DNA from: Tubulanus polymorphus
Taxonomy: Eukaryota; Nemertea; Palaeonemertea; Tubulaniformes; Tubulanidae
Direction of reading: 5' to 3'
Length of the DNA stretch: 64,000 bases
Assembly (NCBI RefSeq): GCF_964204645.1
Contig: NC_134029.1
Location: 10,470,850 to 10,534,849 of the forward strand
Part shown: positions 35,201-47,200 of the stretch, piece by piece
Layout of the letters: every line of letters begins with the position of its first letter
How positions within the stretch are numbered: position 1 is the stretch's first letter
Position numbers and translations under genes: made by a program
Notes under the pieces: model-generated
Told to the model about the DNA's origin: nothing
The model's input: only the letters and a program-made list of their open reading frames with translations
The model's database searches: none

Positions 35201-38200
35201 CACTGCAGCCGCTGTTTACATAATTCAAGCTCCGAATATCGAGATTTCTAGAAAAATACAAAATGACCTTAAAAATCCGAAAGGTTTAACATCTTCAAAT
35301 CTCAATATAAACTAAAATAAACTTACAAACATGATACGATCTCCTGGCTCATATAACTTCCGAAAAAACAACGTGTTCTGCCCTGCAGCTATACTTCCGG
35401 AGCAGGGAGCACCATAAAAGGGGGGCGCCACCATACATTTTGGCATCAACACCCTTAAAGTTCATCCTTACCTATTTGAAAGAGTACTTACAAAATATGG
35501 TTTGTGGTAAAAAAATCTTGCTTTCCAGCTGTTTCTTAAAACGATTTTTACTCAAAATCTTTATTAAGAAATGAAGCAGTAATTTACCCTGGGTTTGGAT
35601 AGAACTGAGTGCTCTCCTGAATTTCAATTACCATATTTTCCAGTGTATAAGTCAAGTTTTCCGGACCAAAAATCATGTAAAAAAAAACGTAGGTTGACTT
35701 ATACACCGAATACACTATCAATATCGTTTAAACTGATGATGTTTAAGAGTTCAAGGTTGTTATGATGAAATGGAATATTGATTTATGTTAGGCTACACTT
35801 GTATACCAATTAGATAGCTTCTTATAGTTTGGAAATGGTTCAAAATTAACTGATGTTAAAAATCAAATGAGAAAGAAAAGTGCACGCGTGTATCATTGTA
35901 CAGCAGCGCTGGTATGGCAGGTGCCAATAATCAATAGGCCTACGTGTACAGCAGTCTATTCAGGCACGCAGCATTCAATGTATACACGATACATTTAACA
36001 GGTGGATACAATCAATTAGCACTAATCCGGTAATTTACTATCAGAAACAACAGATCCCAATGATTAATTGCAAACAGTGGTAAAGACTCTCAACTACTAT
36101 GAGAATGACCACAACACTGTGTTCAAAAGTGTGTTCAAAAGTGACTTATATAAACACGTGAAGAAGGGACTCGACTTATACACCCACTATAGCCTTAGTT
36201 CAATTTTTTAAACTGAAAATTTGACCTCGACTTGTACACTGCGTCAACTTGTACACCGGAAAATAAGGTGGACTAATATGTTAAATTCATCTAGTAATGG
36301 CTGAAGTACAGGGAGGCGCTTTTGAAAATAAACTAAGGCTTTGGAGATATCGAAGACTAGTTAAAACTTTTTGATTGTGTGAGGGCTACCTCTCATAATG
36401 ATGTTTTCCATAACATGCCAAAAATAATCTATTTCAGGAATACGTGTGATAAGCAACGCAGGTGGAGTGAACCCTTTTAGTTGTGCACATTCCCTATCAC
36501 AGGTGGCGAAAAAGTCATCGGTTGATTTGAAAATTGCTGTTGTGGCAGGTGATGATTTAAAAGCCTACGTAAGTTTGCTACTTTATATAGGCCTAGCTAG
36601 ACCATGACCTAATGGGCTACCTCAGTAACAATGAAATTCAGATGGACAACGGGCATCGCCAGGAATTTCCGCATGTATGTCAAAATCAGTAACCAACACA
36701 ATTGCTATAGGTGTGAATCAATGGAGAGGGTTAATAAGAAAAATTTGAAATTTGAAATGTAATTTTGGACTTAAAAAAGTTTATTGCTTCTCGGGCTTTT
36801 GTTATGAAACCCTTATTTCATTTTCGCACTGTCTGAATGTGTCTGTGGATCTGTGTGTCTATCTTTCAGCGACTAAGCTTTGTAAACATCGGGTCAATCT
36901 TGTTAAATCTGGGGGACAATGTTAGTATGCAGGTTTAGTTGTGCAGTGCTAAGAATAGGTGCAATGCACCACTTAGGGACAGAACAAGGCACTAAAACCT
37001 TGATTTTTCAGCGACTTGTCTGAGGAACATGGTCGAAATATAAAAAGTTGTCTTGACAAAATTCAGCTTTTGGCCCTAGATATACATATACATACAAAAT
37101 GCAATGGGAACTAACACATAGAAATTTTGGAGTTGCTTCATGCATAACGGATGATTTCCCTCTTATATAAAACTAATACTGCATGTAATACAGCTTACTA
37201 CGCTACATATTATTATCATATTACACTACCAGTATTTTATAACCTTACAGTGATATAAAGGTTTAGGCTTTTAATTTCATATAGTGAAATACAAAATTTG
37301 CCAATTTGCAGCATTTTACAAATTGGTCAGAATTTAGCCAAGAAATAAAAACACTGTTTGCTGGTGTAATACTCTTAGACAGGTATTTCCTTCTCAGATA
37401 GTCAAGTTTTTGCAACCTATGATAAGATGATATTCGTCAATATTTTCAGTCACATAATTTTGACATATTCATTTCTGTACATCTATGTAAAGCGCATCCT
37501 AGTCTTAACTTAGCAATCTGTTTAATTACAGAATCATCTTCAAAATTAAGATAGGTTGGAGGTTCTGCATTCCTTTTAAAACTAGAGTAATTGGTAATGT
37601 CTTGTTTCAAGCCTAAGGTCGAGAGGTCGAGCTCATGAAAAATGAAAATAAATTCTCACACGCTCGAATTCATTTTCATTTTCTACTTACTCGCCCCCTC
37701 AACCTTTGACTTGAAACAAGACATTACCAATTACTCTAATAATTTCATATTTTTAAAGAGTGAGTTAAGTGTTAGCATAATAATCTAGATAAATAAGATC
37801 AAATATAGATTTCGAATGATGAAATATAAATTTTTAACATAAAAAGTGTGAGTGAAATAATTCATATTTAAAACATTGAATAATTGTATGAGTTAGATTT
37901 ATTTTAATAAAAGTTTTGTTATAAAAATGAAGAAAGAAGAAGAAAACCCTAAATTCAAAATCGAATAAAAGAAACCAATAAATTATTTTCATTATTTAAC
38001 ATTAAACATTATATCTCAGCATCAAATTTAGTGTATGAGAGGCATTATAAAATTGATAATATTACTATGATTAATCAAATATTATTAAATAAAACATATT
38101 TAATTATTGAACTAATAGATACTTTTGATAATGGAATCAAAAATCCTAAAATATTTAATACAGTTCTAAATTATAAAGGATCTTTGGATGAAAACATAAT

Positions 38201-41200
38201 AAATATTCTCAAAACTCCTTTTAATGAAAGAAATGATGATTTAATACTTTCTAAAAGTTACAATGATTTGATTAACTTAAGAATTGAAAAAAGACACTTA
38301 TATTATTTCAATTTTGATGATAAACAAATTATCTATAATGAAAATTCATCAAATATTGGAATTCAATGTGAATCAGTTGATAATAATTCTTATAAAGATA
38401 TTGGCATTCAATGTTATTTAGATGATGAATTTAGAAATTCAATCCTAATGAAAAAGTGCATTGTTATTGTGGAGGTAAATATTTAAGACCACATAAATCA
38501 AAACATTATCAAACAATTAAATGTATCGAATATGAAAAGAATAATAAATATATATTGAAAAAAGATTAAGCTGTATGTTTCAAATATATAATAGTTGAGA
38601 AATTAGTTAATGAATAACTGTTGGACAGTAAGTTTAATTGTTATTTGATTTAATCATACAAAAGTTTAATATTTTAAAAATGATTATAAAATATTAAATA
38701 TTCATCAATTTATTAATTTTTTAATTTTTTTCTTAAATAAATGGATGGTTTCATTCCAACTGGGAAAAGTGATTTAAAACATTATTTAGTTGCTGGAGGT
38801 TTAATATTGGCAGTGCTTTACTTTTACTATGAACATATCAGTAAAGATCTAATGAATGAAAATATAAAATTAAGTAAGAAATTGAAAAAATTAAATGGGA
38901 ACAATCATCGAAATAAAAGAGTTATTGAATATCCATCCCATATATAGTTCTGTTTGACCTCATACAAAGTATTTTTGACAAATTTTATCTTTGGAGATGT
39001 TTAGACTTTGTCTTCAATAGTAATGTATACTGTCGTGCGGGGTGTTCAATTTGCCGTTGCTTGCCGCAGAGCGAGGGGAACTAGCTCCTTTAAAGAAAAT
39101 AAACAAATCCAAATAACATACAGTTGTCAGATCCGTATTTATTCATCCATGCAGCAGAGTAGAATTAAAACAGTTTACAGATAATATGAGACTTGTTGTA
39201 CCGTTGTTAATTGTTTAGTTATGAATTATAAGTAATAATTATGATAAGTAACTTGCAAATAACTGACAAATCATACATTTCATTATCAGAAATATGAACT
39301 ATAATACATTATGTTATTAGTAAAATATTATTATGTAAATTAAATATCTTTCATTTCTTTGCAGAATTTATATCTGATATCCTTTTACTATCTAAATTAA
39401 AGATCTTTAATAATACTTAATTCTCTCAGAAATACAAGCCATTTGATACATAACTTCGGCCTAAGCTATATCACAATAATATCATACGCTCACCTTTAAA
39501 GAAATAGACAAATCCAAGTAACATACAGTTGTCCGATCAGTATTTATTTGTCTGTGCTTCAGAGTAGAATGACATGCTTGTCAAAGCTACCCTTTTGTAG
39601 GGAAAACTGTATGGCCGGTGAGCATTTCACAGTTTGGTCAGCGAAGAGTAGTCTAGTGTCAGTCTGTTAATTAATTAATAAGTAACAGACTGACACCAAC
39701 CAAACTATCAAACATCAGTCTGCTAGTTACCGCTGAGTTCTAGACACCAAACAAGTCCATGCCTTCATTATTATACAAACATTATAACCATCGATAATCA
39801 ACACAAAAGAGAGATAAAACGATATTGATATGAATAACAATACTACAATACATTGAAAACTAGAAATTTAGGATATAATGTATTATAAAATTGAATGAAT
39901 TACTGAAATAAAAATCCAATATTTTCTAAAGGAATGTCCGGCATGACATCACCCCCTTGGCCGCAAATCTTTCCTCCGGAAAGATGAGAAGATTACAGTG
40001 ACTGGCCTCGGGCAATTCATAGCTAAATTTTGGCGTAAAAGATGATGGAGGAGTTACATGACCTTGATGAGCAACAACGATATGAGTACAAAAAGGCATA
40101 CAAAATATTTTAGGGATAGTTTAAATCTACGTGGAATATTAATGGTTTTCCTAGAAAGGCGATTCGTAACTTCCATACCGTCAATATCAATATTGAGCTG
40201 AAGGCCATAGAAACCAGTGGGTCTTAAGTTAGATATACGATGGGGCATTTTGATATCCCAATATAGTGGACATAAGGGCAAAGAGACCATTTCCAATGTG
40301 ACACAATGTATTCCTGATGTGATTTCAATATTAATCTTAGTATGTTGATCTGATTTCACATAAAAACAACTTAAACAATATGTTCAGTAATAATAGAAAA
40401 TTAATAAAAACAGTGACGTACACAATAATCTCAAGTTTCTCGAAAACGTCAGCAAATGTAATGACAGGCTTGTTAGAAGGTTTTGGTACATCATAAATAA
40501 AAGCGGGCATTTTCTGATTTCGATGGCAATGGTGACCCGCAGCTGCAGATGGTGAGGTTAATGATGTGAAGATCGTAAGCATAAGTAGTGCAGTCATCAC
40601 AGTTTAACCTGCAAGTTGAATACGGTTCTTCATTATTTACCAATGGATGGATGTGTTTGGTTAGAGGATTGCGTATTTCTCAAAACAACAAGCACAGGTT
40701 GAAAAAAAACTAATAAATATAGCTGCCAAGCAGCGATGACGGGTTTTCTGCAAAGCCATTCAGAATGATGGGAATTGTAGTAAATTGAAATATCGATACA
40801 TAGAATAAAATGCATTGACAGATTCGAACCTAATATGCTGTGTAAACGCTAAATATGATTCAGCATTGAAACCGAACATACGCGGATGTACAATCACAAA
40901 TATTAATTTATTTTACCAGGCATTTATTTTGGCATTCAAACATCATGATACTGTATTATCACCATGCTTAAAAATGGATCTGTCCTATTAAGAACTCATC
41001 TTAAGCACCTGCTGAGTCGATAGATTGAGTGAATTCACAGATAAATAGATTTAAGAAGTTAATGTTTTTATTGAAATATTTGAATAAATACATATATTGT
41101 AGTGTAGATTCAATCAATAAATTATGAATTGATCTGGTCTGGGTTTCCGGCTGATGTTGATTTTGGCTTTTATGGATTACAAATTCTATAGTGATTAACA

Positions 41201-44200
41201 ATTGATACCTGCAACATGTGTGTAAATCAAACCTATTCCACTAGTTGCGTGTGTTTCCTAATAAACGGGAGAGTCACTCTTGATCCGAGTTATTAGAAAA
41301 ATAATGTTCATTTAGTTATAGAAATTCATTGCCTTTTTGGAAATTTTGTAATAATATTTGTTCTGCCCTAATTTTTATTACTGTATGAACCAATGATATG
41401 CTTCGTAAATATGATAATAATTAATAATAAATTTGAATTTGAATTAAATTTGAACATGAGAATCAAGCATAACTTGTGTTTTTTCAACTTGTATTTTGTT
41501 AACAGTTCCAGAGTTTCAATTACAATCAAATCCAAATTGGCTAAAAAGTACATAGGACTTAATGAAATGAACCGTTACTGCAAACCTATTCCAGTGTTAT
41601 GTCGATCGTGTTGAATCACTTTCCTTGAGTTGAAAGAATCAGATCTTCTATGGTGCAACATCGGTCGAAGAGAGATATCTTGGTGTTGACTGTCCTTGAC
41701 CATCTAACTTCATGCATTTGACATTGGAATCAGCATCATACCCATTTGAACTGCAAAATATTCATACAACATGAAAACCTACATTACATGTATACAGTAA
41801 TCAAACTTTCACCGATGTTGGATATTTGAATGAACGTTTGGCTTATTTCAGTATTCTAAAGCAGGAAATAATAAGCCCAATAAATAGGCCCTATTCCCAT
41901 TGGAACAATTTTATAATGCGTATAGCAGCACTTATCAGTCAAGTATGGAGAAATCGGTATACCAAACCTACGAACAGCAAAATGAACAGGCCTACAATGA
42001 TTTCTGGTATACAAGCCGTGACCACATGAACGTTTTGGTTTGACTATTAATGTCAGCAGATCAGAGAAGGCCTGGCCAAATTTAATCACATGGCTCAAAT
42101 CAATTAGCCTTTCTGCGTGTGAATACTTCACTATATTGTTTTAAAAATAGGCCTATCGAGTGAATTAGTACAAAGACTGAATTAGACTTTAGGCTAGTCC
42201 TGACCAAATCCTATCCATGTTATAATTGCACCAGTTATAGTAACATCACTGTAGGGCCGACGAGAGGGAAAAAGTTGTGTTTGTAGTACATAGGCATGGT
42301 AGGCTTGTCGTACTCCCTTAATACTTAAATTGCTGTTGTTACCTGTACGTGACTGTACGGTGATTTCTACAGGTTAGCCGTATGTGAGTACGTTGATACT
42401 CAGACTTGCAATATTGGGATTCGAAACCAAACGAAAAAAAATCCAGTTGTAGTCCAGTGATTTACCCACCGTGCCACAGAACGTAACTGCAGGGTGAATG
42501 AAATTTGATTTACAAATAGCCTAGCCTCACCTAACCCAAACTCTATTCTTTCACGCATGCAACCGAACCAACTGACCAACCAGTATATTTATTCCCAGTA
42601 CGCACCAACCGGCACAGGCCTAACACTGTTTGTCAACTGTGTGTACCGTAGTAGGCTATCGATCACCTGATACTTTTCTGTCGTTTGTTTTCTCTCTGAG
42701 ACGAATGTAATTCTGCACCGTAATTCTAGTAGCCCTCCGCGACTCAACGACCTTGATTTAAACTTGATCAATTCAAAATCTGTTTATTGACGCTTTTGGT
42801 TACATGAACTGATCGGCAATATACTTAAATGAAATAACCGGAATAACAAGAAATCAAAAATATTAAAGAGGTAACAAACAAATGCCCGTAAACCTGTCAA
42901 GCACTCATACGTGGGACTGGTAAACTATTGGACTCGGACTCGCTGAGCAAAAAATTCATAAAATTGACTTTGAAATTGATTGTGGAGAAGAGAGGGAATA
43001 ATTCGATAGCTCTTCCTCATAAAGAAGAGAGAAATTTCGGAAAGAAAACACAACATGGCTACTAATTGAACGGGGCGAAATTTCCGATGTTTACGGCTCG
43101 ACAGTGCCTTTATAACGTGGATTGAAGTGAGCTGAAGGATATCATATGGATTGTATCGGCGACAGCGGTAAGGTAAGGAAGCCTTTACACTTTTAACAAA
43201 AACTGTGTGGAAAAGGGAAAAAAAAATAAATAAATATAGCTGCAAAGCAGCGATAACGGGTTTTCTGCACAGTCTTTGAATCCTGTTCAATGGTTAACAC
43301 AGTTTTATAAGAGTAAGCTCGACAAACAGTCAATTAGACCTTCTTGAAACCATGGACAACTGGACTTGATGTCCTATTTGACTCTGGAAAATCGACTGTT
43401 ACGCGATAATTACTCTTTATGATTTCAACAAAGCATTTGATAAGGTACAACATCAGCCATTACTAAACAAGGCTATTAGGAAACAGTATCAATGATAGGT
43501 TGCCGAAATGGCTCAGCATTATATCTGAACGAAAACTTGTAGCCGAAATCAACGGAACGCCTCATCTTGGAATAAGTCGGTCTAACTAGTGGAGTCACGC
43601 AAGGTAGTATCCTAAGTCGTCTTCTAATGTCCTGACAAATGACATACACAGTAATCCAAAATATACCAGACCGAGTAAACTTCCAAAATGACCTTAACTC
43701 GCTGTTCGACCAAAAAAACTTAATAATCCGACAAGAAAATCTTGTACGCTTTTTGTTTGAACCAAAACTTTTCTTCATTCTGAAAGCTATGTTATTGTTC
43801 AAATGAAAAATTTTTTGTCCCGGCAAAAAATTTGCTTGAGCGAAAACAATTTTTTCGAACGAATGTTTGAATGAAAACAATTCTGTTCGATTGAACAAAA
43901 TACTTAATACTTTTGGTTTGGAGAAAAAACTTTTTACAATATACTTGTTCGAACGAAAAACTTAATGTTCTGACAAGAAAATTCTGTTCAAATTTAAACG
44001 ATTCTGTTAGATCGGACGATTGTTCGGATGAAAAAACCTTTTGTTTCAACAAAAAAGTTTGTTCAACTTTGTTCTAACAATTTTTTCAAATTGGTTCAAT
44101 CGAACAGAATATTATTGGTTCGAACGAAATAAATTTTGTTCCGTAGAAATAATTTACAAGCGAAAGGTCTTTTGAACGAGAAAAAAGATATTTCTGGGGC

Positions 44201-47200
44201 TCCGCAGTAACTCAAAGCCGGACGTAGGTCGGCCTTGTGACGCGATGCGATCCTCACGTTGCATCGCAAGTTTTGGTGCAAATCGGTTGCGATACGATTG
44301 TCAGCGACTGTGTGCGACTAGTTTCTGCCAGTCGTAAGAGCACGTAGGTCGGTTGTGACAGTCGTGTCGCGTTGCAGAAAGTAGAACACGTGCGACTCCT
44401 TGTCACTGGCGTTGCTGACAGTCACAACCTGTCGCAAGGGAGCGTAGGTTGATGAGTCATTGCGACACAATCGTCGCTGGCGGTTGCAGTGAATGGCCTC
44501 GCAGTGAGTCACAAGCCATCGCAAGGCCGACGCACCCCCGGCTTAAGTCATAGGAATTAAAGAAATACCAGTTTCTTTTATGATGAAAAGTCTGGCTTAT
44601 AAAGCTGTCTGCTCAGACGAAATTTTCAAAAAAATCTTCATTTTTGTCAATAAAATTGATAATTGTGATTGATCGTTACAAGTCAGAACCAGTAAATCAC
44701 TAATTAACATGCACTTTAATAAATCTGATTCCTCCTTTACAGTGAACTTAGCTTTAACCTAGTAGAGGCTACTAGCCTATGTAGGCCTATGTATACTGTG
44801 TTTGTTTGAGACAGTAAAGCTCAATACCGGTAGGCCTAAAGCCACGTAAAACTCGATAAACACTTCAAGCGACAAAGTGAACGGTCTCATTTCCCCCACA
44901 GCGAACGCTTACTCCAAATTTCAAGTGTGACTCCAGCATACGGAAAGGAGTGTGTTATATACTTGTATTTAGTAAATACCTTGTGCATTTGACAATGATC
45001 GGTATGTACTGTAGGAAATATAGAGTATTGTTATAGAGGTTGAAGCCCGCGGCCGAATAAAGTAATATATTATTTTATTTTGATACCTCGTCGACATAAG
45101 AGCTTTTCTCCACTATATCTCTTCGGCATGTTTAGGCCTACGACTCCCCGGTACACTCATGATTTATCTTAGTAAATACACGGTTAATTTGGTAAAGAAA
45201 AATAGGTATTGCTGAATTAACTGCTTAACTCCCGCAGCCAAATCACTGGTAGTAATAAATTAATTTGTACTCGATTTGAGTGAAATGGGTTACTGTTAAA
45301 ATTAGTTTTTATAAACCGCGACAGAATGTGCAATCTTTCGGTTATAAATTTGTTAATTTATGCTTGAATTGATAATCGACGTGACAAGAAACGTGCGGTA
45401 GATTTCGGAAAGAGGACTTAGAAAAACATGTTGGCTCTTTGAATGGGGCTCAATTTTCGATGTTTACGGCCCGACTGCTTTTGTAACGTTGATTCTTCAA
45501 AATGCGCACGGAGTATTTGTAGATCGAAGTGAGCTGAATGATATCAGACGGATTGTATCGGCAACAGCAGTAATGTAAAAAAGCCTATGTACTTTTGACA
45601 AAAAAAGTGTGGAAAAAAATAATAATAATAATAATAATAAATATAGCTGCAAAGCAGCGATGACAGGTTTTCTGTAAAGCCATTCAGAATGATGGGAATT
45701 GTAGTAAATTGAAATATCGATACACAGAATAAAATGCATTGACAGATTCGAACCTTAATGCAACCACTGTGTAAACGTAAAATATGATTCAGCTTTGAAA
45801 CCGATCATACGTGGACGTACAATCACAAATATTAATATATTTGACCATGCACTTATTTTGGCATTCAAACATCATGATACTGTATTATCACCATCCTTAA
45901 AAATGGATCTGTCTTATTAAGAACTCATCTTAAGCACCTGCTGAGCCGATAGATTGAGTGAATTCACAGATAAGAACGAATTATGATTTAGAATAGATTT
46001 AAGATATTAATGTTTTTATTGAAATATTTGAATAAATACATATATTGTAGTGTAGATTCAATCAATAAATTATGAATTGATTTGGTCTGGGTTTCCGGCT
46101 GATGTTGATTTTGGCTTTTATGGATTACAAATTCTACAGTGATAAACAATTGATACCTGCAACATGTGTGTAAATCAAACCTATTCCACTAGTTGCGTGT
46201 GTTTCCTAATAAACGGGAGAGTCACTCTTGATCTGAGTTATTAGAACTAGGGGTCCAGGGACACCATGCCCACTTGGGAAGTGGTTCCAAATGCTCAACA
46301 ATCTAACAATTCAGGTATCAAAGGTATAAAACATCCCTTTTCAAAGAATACCCATCACAAATTGCAATGAGAAATGGCAAACTCAGAATTCGGGCCAAAA
46401 TTGACATTTTTGGGCACTAAAAAAGGTCATAGGACGGCCATCTTGAGTCCGTATCCCAATTTTTGTTATGCTGATGGGCCTAGGGGGCATTCACATATAT
46501 CCGAAAGATCAAGGTTATTGATCAAAGCATCTTCAAAATTTCCCTCAAAAAGTTCAAAAATGTGTAAAAAGTGTTGATTTTGGCGAACAACAATAGCTGC
46601 CAGTCGGCCATCTTGATTCTGACAGGGCCAGTTTTTGAGCTGAAGATGTGTCTAGGGTAGATACATGTGAAACCCAAATATCAAGACATTACATTGAAGA
46701 GTCTTCAAAACTTCCTAAACTAACTGATTTCCGTCTACGGACGGACGGACGACGGATGAAAAGTGAACGCAATAGCCCGCTGGGACTAAAGTCCCAAGTA
46801 GGCTAAAAATAATGTTCAATTAGTTATAGAAATTCATTGCCTTTTTCGAGTTTCTGTAATAATATTTGTTCTGCCCTAATTTTTATTACTGTATGAACCA
46901 ATGATATGCTTTGTAAATATGATGTAATAAAATAAATTTGAATTAAATTTGAACATGAGAATCAAGCATAACTTGTGTTTTTTCAACTTGTCTTACTTGT
47001 CTTTTGTTAACAGTTCCAGAGTTTCAATTACAATCAAATCCAAATTGGCTAAAAAGTACATAGGACTAAATGAAATGAACGGTTAGTTACTGCAAACCTA
47101 TTCCAGTGTTATGTCGATCGTGTTGAATCACTTTCCTTGAGTTGAAAGAATCAGATCTTCTATGGTACAACATCGGTCGAAGAGAGATATCTTGGTGTTG

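Larger units (their letters stand above)
19665..35451 (-). mobile_element. BEL/Pao LTR retrotransposon split by a P-like transposon
   Basis: It has two LTRs of about 414 bp, a CCCTT target duplication, and minus-strand gag, protease, reverse transcriptase, RNase H, integrase and DUF5641 segments in the BEL/Pao order. The length is 15,787 bp as found, or about 6.9 kb without the nested 8.8-kb insertion, a normal size for the group. A purine tract (AAGGGGGAGGG on the minus strand) lies next to the 3' LTR at 20080-20090. I could not see a clear TGG primer-binding site beside the 5' LTR. Stops, frameshifts and a lost integrase residue show it is inactive. The LTRs remain very similar, so insertion was fairly recent. 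Confidence 0.93.

Noticed and set aside
35038-35261. Open frame duplicated in both BEL LTRs
   Set aside because: The same frame appears at 19664-19888 only because the LTRs are copies. It has no gag- or env-like content and changes length between copies.
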